Source: Pseudomonas tensinigenes
GTDB lineage: Bacteria; Pseudomonadota; Gammaproteobacteria; Pseudomonadales; Pseudomonadaceae
NCBI RefSeq assembly: GCF_014268445.2
Contig: NZ_CP077089.1
Location: forward strand, 2,907,501-2,971,500
Direction of reading: 5' to 3'
Length of the DNA: 64,000 nucleotides
The notes below the pieces were generated by a model. That model made no database searches and had not been told where the DNA came from. It saw nothing but the letters and a program-made list of their open reading frames with translations. Within the stretch, counting starts at the first letter, position 1. Each line of letters begins with the position of its first letter. The position numbers and the translations under genes are program-made. Shown here one piece after another: positions 32,846-41,533 of the stretch.

Positions 32846-33655
32846 TCAGGCGCTGATTTCGTTGCGCCGGCGCAGCGCGGCGGCGATGACCATGACCAAC
32901 ACCGACAAGCCGATCAGCAGCGTCGAAGCGACGGCGATCACTGGCGTCAGATCCTGGCGCAGGGTGGTCCACATTTTCACGGGAAGGGTTTGCAGGGTCG
33001 GGCTGGCCATCATCACGCTGAGCACCACTTCGTCCCACGAAACGAGGAAGGCGAAGAGGGCGCCGGCGACCATGCCCGGGCGAATCGCCGGGAACGTCAC
33101 CTTGAACACCGCTTGCAGGCGTGAGGCACCGCAAATCACCGCCGCGTCTTCAATCGACTGATCGAACAGCTTCAGCGAGTTGATGATCGAGATGATGGTA
33201 AACGGCAGCGCGACGATCACATGGCTGACGACGAAGGCGAACATCGTCCCGGTATAGCCGAGCTTGAGGAACAGCGCGTACACCGCCACGGCGATGATCA
33301 CCAGCGGCACGATCATCGGCAGGGTGAACAGACCGTAGAGCATTTCCCGACCAGGAAAACGCCCGCGCACCAGCGCAAACGCAGTCGGCAAACCGAGGGC
33401 TACGGCGCAAATCGTCGTCAGTACTGCAACTTTGAGGCTGGCCGCAGCGGCGTTCATCCAGTCGGGGTTGGAGAAGAACTGGCCGTACCATTTCAGCGTC
33501 CAGCCCGGCGGCGGGAATACCAGCCACTGCGAGGAGCCGAACGACAGCAGCACGATAAACACGATCGGCAACAGCAGGAACAGACCGATCAGCCCGGTGG
33601 TTGCATACAAGCCGAAGCGCATGCGCCGGCTCATCGCATTGGGGGTCAGGAGCAT
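32846..33655 (-). CDS. ABC permease, PotC-like
   Basis: 269 residues with six predicted membrane helices and the coupling motif EDAAVICGASRLQAVFKVTFP near residue 185, the EAA loop of binding-protein-dependent permeases. It starts six bases after the stop of the partner permease gene and forms the heterodimeric channel with it. Confidence 0.9.
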   Translation of the reverse strand: MLLTPNAMSRRMRFGLYATTGLIGLFLLLPIVFIVLLSFGSSQWLVFPPPGWTLKWYGQFFSNPDWMNAAAASLKVAVLTTICAVALGLPTAFALVRGRFPGREMLYGLFTLPMIVPLVIIAVAVYALFLKLGYTGTMFAFVVSHVIVALPFTIISIINSLKLFDQSIEDAAVICGASRLQAVFKVTFPAIRPGMVAGALFAFLVSWDEVVLSVMMASPTLQTLPVKMWTTLRQDLTPVIAVASTLLIGLSVLVMVIAAALRRRNEISA

Positions 33656-33661
33656 GTCGGC

Positions 33662-34609
33662 TTACCTCGCGTTACTGGCGCCAACCGGGGATTCCGGCTG
33701 AAGCTTCAGGTAGAAGTAGAACAGCACCAGAGTGATCGCGATCAGCAACGCGGCGCCGGCACTGGCCAGGCCCCAGTTGAGGAACGATTGCACCTGCTGA
33801 ATGATGAACTCCGGCAGCATCATGTTCTGCGCCCCGCCGAGCAGCGCCGGGGTGACGTAGTAACCGAGCGACATGACGAACACCATCAAACCACCGGAGG
33901 CCAGACCCGGCCGGCACAGCGGCAGGAACACCCGGAAGAAGTTGGTCCACGGACTGGCGCCGCAGATCGAGCCGGCCTGCAGAATCATCGGGTCAATGGC
34001 CTGCATGGTCGCCTGCAACGGCAGCACGATGAACGGGATCATGATGTAGCTCATGCCGATCACCACGCCGGTGAGGTTGTGCACCATTTCCAGTGGCTGA
34101 TCGATGATGCCCATCGCCATCAAGGCCTTGTTGATCACGCCCGACGCTTGCAGCAACACCAGCCACGAATAGGTGCGGGCGAGCAGGCTGGTCCACATCG
34201 ACAGCAGCACGATGTTGAGGATCCAGCGACCCCAGCCGCGCGGTACCAGCGTGATCGCCCAGGCCAGCGGAAAGCCCAGCAGCAGGCTGAACAGCGTCAC
34301 CAGCCCGGCCACCGAAAAGGTGTTGAGCAGCACTCGGGCGTACGCCGAGTTGGCGAACAGTTGTTCGTAGTTGCCAAGGCCCGGGGTCGGTTCGAGCACG
34401 CCGCGCAACAGCAGGCCAATCAACGGCGCAAGAAAGAACAGGCCGATGAACAGCAGCGCCGGGGCGAGGTTGCCGGCGCCGCGCCAGCGTTGTCTGAGGG
34501 ACGGGGCTTGCTGCATCGCAACCGCCTGTGTTCCGTGGGCCGGGCCGGCAGCGCCGTTGGCGCCCCCGGTGGCAGTGGAGGGACGGGACGCGGTGGCCGC
34601 CATTTTCAT
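33662..34609 (-). CDS. ABC permease, PotB-like
   Basis: 315 residues from ATG 34609, which overlaps the binding-protein stop as ATGA. A hydrophilic, alanine-rich N-terminal tail of about 40 residues precedes the first helix (LAPALLFIGLFFLAPLIG). The EAA loop ICGASPWTNFFRVFLPLCRPG lies near residue 215. Partner of the PotC-like permease. Confidence 0.9.
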   Translation of the reverse strand: MKMAATASRPSTATGGANGAAGPAHGTQAVAMQQAPSLRQRWRGAGNLAPALLFIGLFFLAPLIGLLLRGVLEPTPGLGNYEQLFANSAYARVLLNTFSVAGLVTLFSLLLGFPLAWAITLVPRGWGRWILNIVLLSMWTSLLARTYSWLVLLQASGVINKALMAMGIIDQPLEMVHNLTGVVIGMSYIMIPFIVLPLQATMQAIDPMILQAGSICGASPWTNFFRVFLPLCRPGLASGGLMVFVMSLGYYVTPALLGGAQNMMLPEFIIQQVQSFLNWGLASAGAALLIAITLVLFYFYLKLQPESPVGASNAR

Positions 34610-35631
34610 TTGACCAGCCATTCGTTCCACCGTGTCGCGATGGCCTGGCCGTTTTTGGCCCAGTACGCGAAATCAAGAGTGATCTGATCCTTAGCGTAGG
34701 CAGTCGGCAGGTTGGGGGCCAGCGTCGAATCCAGACGCTCCACACTGTCGAGGTTGACCGGGGCGTAGGCGGTCAGGTTGGAGAAGTCGGCCTGGCCCTT
34801 GGCGCTACTGGCAGCGGCCAGAAACTTCATCGCCGCGTCCTTGTTTTTCGAGCCTTTTGGAATCACCAGAATGTCGGCCATGACCAGGTTCTGTTTCCAG
34901 CTCACACCGACCGGTGCACCGTCTTCTTGCAGGGCGTGAATGCGGCCGTTCCAGAACTGGCCCATGCTTGCTTCACCGGACGCCAGCAGTTGCTGCGACT
35001 GCGCGCCGCCGCCCCACCAGACGATGTCTTTCTTGATGGTGTCGAGTTTTTTGAAGGCGCGATCCAGATCCAGCGGGTAGAGTTTGTCGGCCGCTACGCC
35101 ATCGGCCAGCAGCGCCAGTTCGAGCACGCCGGGGCTTGGCCATTTGTACAGGGCGCGTTTGCCGGGGTAAGTCTTGGTGTCGAACAGGGCGCTCCAGTCC
35201 TGCGGCTTGTTGGCGCCGAGTTTGCCCTCGTTGTAGCCGAGGACGAAGGAGAAGAAGAACGAGCCGACGCCGTGATCGCTGACGAAACGCGGGTCGATCT
35301 TGTCGCGCTGAATCACTTTGAAATCGAGGGGTTCAAGCAGGCCTTCAGCCGCGGCGCGCAGGGCGAAATCGGCTTCGACATCGACCACGTCCCACTGCAC
35401 GTTGCCGCTCTCGACCATGGCTTTGAGTTTGCCGTAGTCGGTCGGGCCGTCCTGCACGACGGTGATGCCGCTGGCCTTGCTGAACGGATCGGCCCAGGCC
35501 TGTTTCTGCGCATCCTGGGTGCTTCCGCCCCAGCTGACGAAGTTCACGCTTTCGGCAGCCATTGCAGCCTGGCCGGTGACGCTGAGCAGTCCCGCAAAAA
35601 AGATCGCGGTTGCAGCTTTGTTCAACACCAT
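34606..35631 (-). CDS. Periplasmic binding protein of polyamine-type importer
   Basis: 341 residues from ATG 35631 behind GAGGG. Signal peptide ends AAMAAESVNF (about residue 26). The mature start VNFVSWGGSTQDAQKQAW and later DVVDVEADFALRAAAEG and WWGGGAQSQQLLASGEA resemble PotD-type extracellular solute-binding proteins. The cargo is unproven; a shared operator word links this operon to a catabolic gene set, so the cargo may be the substrate of that pathway rather than a polyamine. Confidence 0.88.
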   Translation of the reverse strand: MVLNKAATAIFFAGLLSVTGQAAMAAESVNFVSWGGSTQDAQKQAWADPFSKASGITVVQDGPTDYGKLKAMVESGNVQWDVVDVEADFALRAAAEGLLEPLDFKVIQRDKIDPRFVSDHGVGSFFFSFVLGYNEGKLGANKPQDWSALFDTKTYPGKRALYKWPSPGVLELALLADGVAADKLYPLDLDRAFKKLDTIKKDIVWWGGGAQSQQLLASGEASMGQFWNGRIHALQEDGAPVGVSWKQNLVMADILVIPKGSKNKDAAMKFLAAASSAKGQADFSNLTAYAPVNLDSVERLDSTLAPNLPTAYAKDQITLDFAYWAKNGQAIATRWNEWLVK

Positions 35632-35725
35632 TTTCACGCCCTCATTGTTGTGTTTTTGAGCGGGCTTGCGTTGTTGCCCGCCTGTCGGGAGCAGTAGCCG
35701 GACGTTCGTTTGAGTGTCCGGTCTA

Positions 35726-35750
35726 TGGAATATCATATTATGGTATTCCA
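35726..35750 (-). promoter_or_regulatory. GntR-type operator before the importer operon
   Basis: Minus strand TGGAATACCATAATAT (35750-35735) matches 14 of 16 bases of the word at 37199 and 43027. The site also has outer inverted arms TGGAATA/TATTCCA. About 95 bp upstream of the binding-protein ATG. Confidence 0.65.
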
Positions 35751-35843
35751 AGCTTTGTGCAAGCACTTTGCCTTACCGGTTATCTGTTGATTATGGTTTT
35801 TTGGATGTACTCGGCATGAGATGCAGGGCGCACTTCAAATCCA

Positions 35844-36053
35844 GCCCCTCACCCCAGCCCTCTCCCAATGGGAGAGGGGGAAAGGGAGCAGATCTTCATG
35901 CTATTCAAACCTGAGTTCGACTCGGTATTGCAAAGGGAGCAGATCTTCATGCTGTTCAAAACCTGAGTTCGACTCGGTATTTCAGGTCAATGTATAGCGG
36001 GCAAACACCTCGGTCGGCTCCCTCTCCCTCCGGGAGAGGGCTGGGGTGAGGGC
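35844..36053. repeat. About 210-bp element with CCCTCACCCCAGCCCTCTCCC inverted ends
   Basis: Begins CCCCTCACCCCAGCCCTCTC and ends in the inverse GAGAGGGCTGGGGTGAGGG, with non-coding filler. Its middle contains a tandem duplication of about 52 bases (both copies hold GGGAGCAGATCTTCATGCT and GAGTTCGACTCGGTAT). A relative lies at 46942-47119. Fills most of the gene-free stretch 35632-36057. Confidence 0.8.
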
Positions 36054-36057
36054 AGCT

Positions 36058-37167
36058 TCATTCAGTGAACGGAATACTCTCGACCACCTCCAGGTCATAC
36101 CCGGTCAGGCCAGCGTATTTCAGAGGAGGCCCAAGATGCCGCAGCTTACCCACCCCCAGATTTTGCAAAATCTGCGCCCCAGTCCCGACCTCCGAATAAA
36201 TCCGCGATTGCGAGCGGCTGAACTGCCTTGGCGGCTGGGTCAATTGCGGCACCCGCTCCAGCAACGCCTGCGAAGACTCATGATTGGCCAGCACCACCAC
36301 AACCCCATGCCCCTCCGCCGCGACCCGTTGCAGCGCCGCCCACAGCGTCCAGTTGGTCGGCCCGCTGTACTCGGCGCCGACCAGGTCCCGCAACGGATCG
36401 ATCACGTGCACGCGCACCAGCGTCGGCTCTTCACGGCGCAAATCGCCCATGACCATCGCCATGTGCACGCCGCCCTCGATGCGATCCTCAAACGTGATCA
36501 AACGGAAGGTGCCATGCACCGTCGGCAACTCACGTTCGCCAATCCGCTCGATGGTGTGTTCGGTGCTCAGGCGATAGTGGATCAGGTCAGCGATGGTGCC
36601 GATCTTGATCCCGTGCTTGCGCGCAAACACTTCCAGATCCGGGCGACGGGCCATGGTGCCGTCGTCGTTCATTACCTCGACGATCACCGAGGCCGGGGTG
36701 AAACCGGCCAATCGGGCCAGATCGCAACCGGCTTCGGTATGACCGGCGCGGGTCAGCACGCCACCTTCCTTAGCGCGCAACGGGAAGATGTGCCCCGGCT
36801 GCACCAGGTCTTCAGCGCGGGCATTCTGCGCGACGGCGGCGGCAACCGTGCAGGCGCGATCCGCCGCGGAGATGCCGGTGGTCACGCCAACCGCCGCTTC
36901 GATCGATACGGTAAACGCGGTGCTGAACACGCTGCCATTGGCTGGCACCATTTGCTCCAGGCCTAAACGCTGGCAATGTTCGTCGGTCAGTGTCAGGCAG
37001 ATCAGCCCGCGTGCTTCACGGGCCATGAAACTGATCGCTTCCGGCGTGCAACGGTCGGCGGCCAGCAGCAGGTCGCCTTCGTTTTCGCGGTCTTCATCAT
37101 CGACCAGCAAAACCATTTTGCCGAGACGATAATCTTCGATGATTTCTTCGATGCTGTTGAAGGCCAT
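36058..37167 (-). CDS. ribB: 3,4-Dihydroxy-2-butanone-4-phosphate synthase with degenerate GTP cyclohydrolase II domain
   Basis: 369 residues. The RibB domain (1-205) has the acidic metal loop [12 protein letters not shown] (about 22-33) and [16 protein letters not shown] near 143, both catalytic signatures for making 3,4-dihydroxybutanone phosphate from ribulose 5-phosphate. The C-terminal half (about 205-369) keeps RibA fold words such as HMAMVMGDL and [11 protein letters not shown], but the three zinc cysteines of active GTP cyclohydrolase II are absent, so only the first activity is expected. No FMN riboswitch precedes it; a GntR-type operator does. Probably an inducible extra ribB feeding flavin to the neighbouring pathway. 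Confidence 0.87.
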   Translation of the reverse strand: MAFNSIEEIIEDYRLGKMVLLVDDEDRENEGDLLLAADRCTPEAISFMAREARGLICLTLTDEHCQRLGLEQMVPANGSVFSTAFTVSIEAAVGVTTGISAADRACTVAAAVAQNARAEDLVQPGHIFPLRAKEGGVLTRAGHTEAGCDLARLAGFTPASVIVEVMNDDGTMARRPDLEVFARKHGIKIGTIADLIHYRLSTEHTIERIGERELPTVHGTFRLITFEDRIEGGVHMAMVMGDLRREEPTLVRVHVIDPLRDLVGAEYSGPTNWTLWAALQRVAAEGHGVVVVLANHESSQALLERVPQLTQPPRQFSRSQSRIYSEVGTGAQILQNLGVGKLRHLGPPLKYAGLTGYDLEVVESIPFTE

Positions 37168-37198
37168 GCTGGACTCTCAGGGTTCGTTGGAAATATAT

Positions 37199-37214
37199 TG
37201 GTATACCATAATAC
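37199..37214. promoter_or_regulatory. GntR-type operator between ribB and DUF1330 gene
   Basis: TGGTATACCATAATAC, containing the perfect palindrome GGTATACC (37200-37207). Identical over 16 bases to the site at 43027-43042. Sits in the 68-bp divergent region so it can control both genes. Confidence 0.75.
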
Positions 37215-37235
37215 AAAATCAACAAAGAGGTCACT

Positions 37236-37532
37236 ATGAAGGCGTACTGGATTGCTCATGTGGATATAGCCGATGCCGATCACTACAGCCAATACACCCA
37301 GCGCGCGCCGGCGGCATTCGCTGCGTTCGGCGCGAAGTTTCTGGCCAGAGGCGGGCGCAGCGAGGCGATGGAAGGGCGCGAGACGCCGCAACGCAGTGTG
37401 GTGATCGAGTTTGAAAGCTACGAGAAAGCCGTGGCGTGCTACCACTCGGCGGCGTACCAGGAGGCGAAAAGTTACCGGGAAGAATGGGCGAGGGCGCAAA
37501 TCATCATCGTCGAAGGTATCGCCCCAGTTTAA
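37236..37532 (+). CDS. DUF1330-family small protein
   Basis: 98 residues, ATG 37236 behind AGAGG. A ferredoxin-like dimeric alpha-beta barrel protein: AYWIAHVDIADADHYSQY at the start, FGAKFLARGG, then VVIEFESYEKAVACYHS and YQEAK, all family hallmarks. Function is unknown; related folds include small monooxygenases and muconolactone isomerases. Divergent from ribB and sharing its operator, it probably belongs to the same pathway. Confidence 0.85.
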   Translation: MKAYWIAHVDIADADHYSQYTQRAPAAFAAFGAKFLARGGRSEAMEGRETPQRSVVIEFESYEKAVACYHSAAYQEAKSYREEWARAQIIIVEGIAPV

Positions 37533-37548
37533 GCAACACCACTAAACA

Positions 37549-37640
37549 CTGTGGGAGCGAGCCTGCTCGCGAAGGCGGTCGTTCATTCAACATTTGTATC
37601 GACTGACACGACGCCTTCGCGAGCAGGCTCGCTCCCACAG
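37549..37640. repeat. TGTGGGAGCGAGC-type double repeat
   Basis: CTGTGGGAGCGAGCCTGCTC arm and GAGCAGGCTCGCTCCCACAG arm, 50-base centre; lies between the convergent DUF1330 and Nudix genes. Confidence 0.92.
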
Positions 37641-37655
37641 GGGGATAGGTGGTGA

Positions 37656-38219
37656 TCAGCGGATAAAGTGGATCTTGCCGCTATCATCATTGCCCATGTA
37701 AATCCCATAAACCCCAGCCTGACGCTCTTCGATATAGCGCTCGAGAATCTGCCGGATCGCCGGGTAATAGATCTGCTCCCACGGGATGTCTTCCGGCGCG
37801 AAGAATTTGTAATCCATGGTTTCGGGGCCGTACTGCCCGGTGATCTCCAGTGCGATCGCACGGAAGATGATGTACACCTCGCTGATCTTCGGCACGCTGA
37901 AAATCGAATACGGCGAGACGATTTCCGCACGCACGCCGCTTTCTTCCCAGACTTCACGGATGGCCGCTTGCTCGGTGGTCTCGCCGCTTTCCATGAAACC
38001 TGCGGGCAGCGTCCAGGTGCCCGGGCGCGGTGGGATCGCCCGTTGGCACAACAGGTATTTGCCGTCCTGCTCGATGATGCAGCCGGCGATGATCTTCGGA
38101 TTGACGTAGTGGATGTAGCCGCAGCCACGGCACATCAGGCGCTCGTGCGTATCGCCCGCCGGTATCTGCTGACCGAGGTCAGGGCCACCGCATTTCGGGC
38201 AATAGCTCGGGCTGAACAT
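37656..38219 (-). CDS. Zinc-ribbon Nudix hydrolase
   Basis: 187 residues. An N-terminal zinc ribbon (YCPKCGGPDL and LMCRGCGYIHY, four cysteines) is followed by the Nudix box GFMESGETTEQAAIREVWEESGV (about 77-99, split here) with its catalytic EExxE-like glutamates. This arrangement occurs in NADH/dinucleotide pyrophosphatases of the NudC type, though the protein is shorter. Likely substrate is a nucleotide diphosphate, possibly FAD or NADH given the flavin-linked neighbours. Starts one base after the GntR stop, the last gene of the operon. Confidence 0.87.
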   Translation of the reverse strand: MFSPSYCPKCGGPDLGQQIPAGDTHERLMCRGCGYIHYVNPKIIAGCIIEQDGKYLLCQRAIPPRPGTWTLPAGFMESGETTEQAAIREVWEESGVRAEIVSPYSIFSVPKISEVYIIFRAIALEITGQYGPETMDYKFFAPEDIPWEQIYYPAIRQILERYIEERQAGVYGIYMGNDDSGKIHFIR

Positions 38220-38220
38220 A

Positions 38221-38973
38221 TCAGTGACCTATACGCGGTTCTTTCAGCGCGATCGGCAGGGTCATGGCCGGGGTTGCGCCGGTCTCTTCCTGCTTGCGCT
38301 TGAGATAGTCGAGCGCTACCGCAGCGGCAGCGCGAACGTGATCGACACAGGCCTGATGCGCCACCAGCGGATCACCGCTCTTGATCGCTTCGACCATTTT
38401 TTCCATTTCCTGATTACTCGCGCCGCGACGGTTCTCTTGGGAAACCGAGGTCGCGCGCAGGTAGCTGATGCGCGCCTGCAACTGACGCAACTGAGTCGCC
38501 GCGACATGGTTGCCCGAGCCTTCGAGCAGCACGTCGTAGAAACCCTGCACCGAGTCGATTACTTGCTGCAATTCGCCGTCCTTCAACGCCTTGCGGTTTT
38601 CATCGAGGGCCTTTTCCAGGGCTTTGATGTCCTTGGCCTTGGCGCGCAGGGTGAACAGCTGAACGATCAAACCTTCCAGCACGCAACGCAATTCGTAAAT
38701 ATCGACGGCGTCGGCCAACGTGATGATGGCGACACGCGGGCCTTTGGCATCGGCGAACTCGACCAGACCTTCGGATTCGAGGTGACGCAAGGCCTCGCGC
38801 ACGGAGGTGCGGCTGACGCCCAGGCGATCGCACAGATCGCGCTCGACCAGACGATCACCGGGCATGAGCTGGAAATTCATGATCGCGCTACGCAGTTTAT
38901 CCAGCACGATTTCGCGCAGGGTAACGGGGTTGCGATTGACCTTGAAGCTGTCGTCGAGGGGCTGGCGTTTCAT
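38221..38973 (-). CDS. GntR/FCD-family regulator
   Basis: 250 residues from ATG 38973 (MKRQPLDD). The winged helix holds LMPGDRLVERDLCDRLGVSRTSVREALRHLESEGLV (about residues 35-70, split in sense), and the FCD ligand domain follows with DIYELRCVLEGLIV and VAHQACVDHVRAA, whose His and Asp residues bind metal or carboxylate ligands in the family. The likely operator is the TGGTATACCATAATAC word found at three promoters around it. Located near the end of the pathway operon, so autoregulated. Confidence 0.88.
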   Translation of the reverse strand: MKRQPLDDSFKVNRNPVTLREIVLDKLRSAIMNFQLMPGDRLVERDLCDRLGVSRTSVREALRHLESEGLVEFADAKGPRVAIITLADAVDIYELRCVLEGLIVQLFTLRAKAKDIKALEKALDENRKALKDGELQQVIDSVQGFYDVLLEGSGNHVAATQLRQLQARISYLRATSVSQENRRGASNQEMEKMVEAIKSGDPLVAHQACVDHVRAAAAVALDYLKRKQEETGATPAMTLPIALKEPRIGH

Positions 38974-39015
38974 GGGGTCCGCTCTTTCGGTTGGCTGTCC
39001 ATGCCAGACGGGCAT

Positions 39016-39420
39016 CTAAACAGCCGAGGGGTTGACTGAGGCTTCGGCGTCGGCTTCGGCAAAGGCTTCACGGGCCAGCCGGAAACTGTCCACGGCTGCC
39101 GGAACGCCGCAATAAATGCCGACCTGAAGCAGAATTTCGCGTATTTGCTCACGACTCAGGCCGTTACGCAAGGCGCCACGCACATGCAGCTTGAGTTCAT
39201 GCGGGCGGTTGAGCGCCGAGATCATCGCCAGGTTGATCATGCTGCGCTCCTTGAGCGACAACCCCTCGCGCCCCCAGACATGGCCCCAGCAGTATTCGGT
39301 GACCATTTCCTGCAAGGGGCGGGTGAAGTCGTCGGCGTTGTCGATTGAACGCTGCACGTAGGCTTCGCCCAATACCTGAGTGCGGATTTTCAGGCCTTTT
39401 TCGTACTTTTCGTTATTCAT
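39016..39420 (-). CDS. Carboxymuconolactone decarboxylase-family protein
   Basis: 134 residues. Core reads YCWGHVWGREGLSLKERSMINLA followed by LHVRGALRNGLSREQIREIL, the CMD fold (catalytic-type Glu, Cys region replaced by YCWG). Of two adjacent ATGs I prefer 39420, which has GGAGG at a usable distance. The family includes gamma-carboxymuconolactone decarboxylase and AhpD-like peroxidase partners; the exact reaction here is unknown. Operon member between flavin reductase and GntR genes. Confidence 0.85.
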   Translation of the reverse strand: MNNEKYEKGLKIRTQVLGEAYVQRSIDNADDFTRPLQEMVTEYCWGHVWGREGLSLKERSMINLAMISALNRPHELKLHVRGALRNGLSREQIREILLQVGIYCGVPAAVDSFRLAREAFAEADAEASVNPSAV

Positions 39421-39445
39421 CATTCCTCCAATCCACAGGTGTCCC

Positions 39446-39536
39446 CTGTGGGAGCGAGCCTGCTCGCGAAAGCGGTCGATCATTCAACATTTGCATCGAC
39501 TGACACTACGCTTTCGCGAGCAGGCTCGCTCCCACA
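39446..39536. repeat. TGTGGGAGCGAGC-type double repeat
   Basis: Arms CTGTGGGAGCGAGCCTGCTC and GAGCAGGCTCGCTCCCACA inside the operon between the CMD and flavin-reductase genes; may reduce downstream expression. Confidence 0.92.
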
Positions 39537-39553
39537 TGGGATCTACGTGGCAG

Positions 39554-40039
39554 TCAGGCCAGTGTTGGCAACGGCCCGAGCTTGCCCTTGTGGTAAATCA
39601 TCGGCGTCACCGGTTGCTCGGGCAGGATCAGGTTCTTCACCGCGCCAACGATAATCGCGTGATCACCACCATCGTATTCCCGCCACAACTCGCACTCGAT
39701 GATCGCCGTGGCCTTGGCCAGAATCGGGTTACCCAACTCGCTTAAATGCCACTCGATGTCTTTGGCCTTGTCCTTGCCTTTACCGGCAAATGCATAGGCT
39801 TCAGCCGTCTGGTCAGCGGACAGCAAATGGATCGCGAATTTCTTGCTGTCACGCAACACCGGGTAGGTGTCGGAAGCATAGTTGGGGCAGAACAGCACCA
39901 GCGCCGGGTCAATCGACAGCGCGCTAAAAGCACTGGCGGTGATGCCGACGATCCCGCCTTCGGGGTCGACGGTGGTGACCACCGTGACGCCGGACGGGAA
40001 CGAGCTCATGACGTCTTTGTAAATGCCGGGTTCGATCAT
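39554..40039 (-). CDS. Flavin reductase (FMN-binding split-barrel, HpaC/RutF-like)
   Basis: 161 residues. SSFPSGVTVVTT, GITASAFSALSIDPALVLFCP and KFAIHLLSADQ are the flavin-reductase family signatures; the segment GGDHAIIVGAVKNL near the C-terminus completes the fold. It would supply reduced FMN/FAD to a two-component monooxygenase, but no such oxygenase is visible in the window. ATG 40039; 12 bp after the aldehyde dehydrogenase stop. Confidence 0.88.
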   Translation of the reverse strand: MIEPGIYKDVMSSFPSGVTVVTTVDPEGGIVGITASAFSALSIDPALVLFCPNYASDTYPVLRDSKKFAIHLLSADQTAEAYAFAGKGKDKAKDIEWHLSELGNPILAKATAIIECELWREYDGGDHAIIVGAVKNLILPEQPVTPMIYHKGKLGPLPTLA

Positions 40040-40051
40040 TTCGCAGGACTC

Positions 40052-41533
40052 CTAGCGCATCACAAACGGATCAGGCATTGGTGCCTGGGAAAGGTTGATC
40101 CACACCGTTTTCAGTTCGGTGTAGGCCAGCACCGAATCGATGCCGCTTTCGCGTCCATAGCCACTGTTCTTGAAACCGCCGATCGGCGCCATCGCCGACA
40201 CCGCGCGGTAGGTGTTGACCCATATGATGCCGGAGCGCACATCGCGAGCGAGGCGATGAGCCCGGCCGAGATCGCGGGTCCAGATGCCGGCGGCGAGGCC
40301 AAACTGCGAGTCATTGGCGATGGCCAGCGCTTCGGCTTCATCTTTGAAGCGAATCACCGACGCCACCGGGCCGAAGACTTCTTCCTGCATGATCTTCATC
40401 GAATTACGGTCGCACTCGAACAACGTCGGCTCGTAGAACCAGCCTTCGCCGAGATCCGTTGGACGCTTGCCGCCAGTACGCAAACGCGCGCCTTCAGCGA
40501 TGGCATCAGCGACCAGACCTTCAACCACCGCCAGTTGCTGCGCGGTCGCCATCGGGCCCATCTCACTGTGGTCTTCCTGCGGGTTGCCGATGCGAATGTG
40601 CTGGGCGCGTTCGACCAGACGATTAACGAATTCGTCGTAGATTTCGTCCTGCACCAGCAGGCGCGAACCGGACACGCAACTCTGACCGGACGCCGCGTAG
40701 ATCCCGGCAATCGCGCCGTTGATCGCGCTGTCCAGATCGGCGTCGGCGAAGATGATGTTCGGCGACTTGCCGCCCAGTTCCAGCGACAACTTGGCGAAGT
40801 TCTCGGCGCTGCTGCGCACCACGTGCCGTGCTGTGGCCGCGCCGCCAGTGAAGGCGATCTTGCGGATCAGCGGATGGCGGGTGAGGGCGGCGCCAGTGCT
40901 CGGGCCGTAACCGGTGACGACGTTGACCACGCCCGGCGGAATCCCGGCTTCGAGGGCCAGACGCGCCAGCTCAAGAATCGTTGCCGAAGCGTGCTCGGAT
41001 GGCTTGATCACAATCGTGTTGCCAGCGGCGAGGGCCGGGGCGAGTTTGATTGCGGTCAGATAGAGCGGACTGTTCCACGGAATGATCGCCGCGACCACAC
41101 CCATGGCTTCGTGAACCGTGTAGGCAAACAGGTCAGGCTTATCCAGCGGCAGCGTGCCGCCTTCGAGCTTGTCGGCAAGGCCGGCGGTGTAGTGAAAGAA
41201 CTCCGGCAGATAGCTGACCTGGCCACGGGTTTCGCGGATCAGTTTGCCGTTGTCGCGGCTTTCCAGCTGCGCCAGTTGTTCTTTATTTTCGGCGATCAAG
41301 TCGCCGAGACGGCGCAGCAGTTTGCCGCGTGCGGTGGCGGTCAGACCACGCCACGCCGGGCTGTCGAAAGCAGTCTGTGCCGATTGCACGGCGCGTTCGA
41401 CATCCGCTTCATCAGCGTCAGGCAATTCTGCCCAGGCTTGCGCCGTGGCCGGGTTGAGGCTTTCGAAGGTCTTGCCGGAGAGGGCGTCGACCCATTCTCC
41501 GCCGATGAACATCTGGAAGCGTGCGAGTGTCAT
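40052..41533 (-). CDS. NAD(P)-dependent aldehyde dehydrogenase
   Basis: 493 residues. Catalytic glutamate in LELGGKSPNIIFAD (about residue 259) and nucleophilic cysteine in SGQSCVSGSRLL (about 293), with IPWNSPLYLTAIK, FTGGAATARHVV and GPVASVIRF as supporting motifs. The substrate aldehyde is unknown. ATG 41533 overlaps the stop of the hydrolase gene as ATGA, so the two are coupled. Operon with DUF1185, hydrolase and flavin reductase. Confidence 0.9.
   Translation of the reverse strand: MTLARFQMFIGGEWVDALSGKTFESLNPATAQAWAELPDADEADVERAVQSAQTAFDSPAWRGLTATARGKLLRRLGDLIAENKEQLAQLESRDNGKLIRETRGQVSYLPEFFHYTAGLADKLEGGTLPLDKPDLFAYTVHEAMGVVAAIIPWNSPLYLTAIKLAPALAAGNTIVIKPSEHASATILELARLALEAGIPPGVVNVVTGYGPSTGAALTRHPLIRKIAFTGGAATARHVVRSSAENFAKLSLELGGKSPNIIFADADLDSAINGAIAGIYAASGQSCVSGSRLLVQDEIYDEFVNRLVERAQHIRIGNPQEDHSEMGPMATAQQLAVVEGLVADAIAEGARLRTGGKRPTDLGEGWFYEPTLFECDRNSMKIMQEEVFGPVASVIRFKDEAEALAIANDSQFGLAAGIWTRDLGRAHRLARDVRSGIIWVNTYRAVSAMAPIGGFKNSGYGRESGIDSVLAYTELKTVWINLSQAPMPDPFVMR

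Noticed and set aside
33221..34687. 488-codon open frame antisense to the permease genes
   Set aside because: Composition rich in Gln/Arg/His typical of antisense to membrane proteins.
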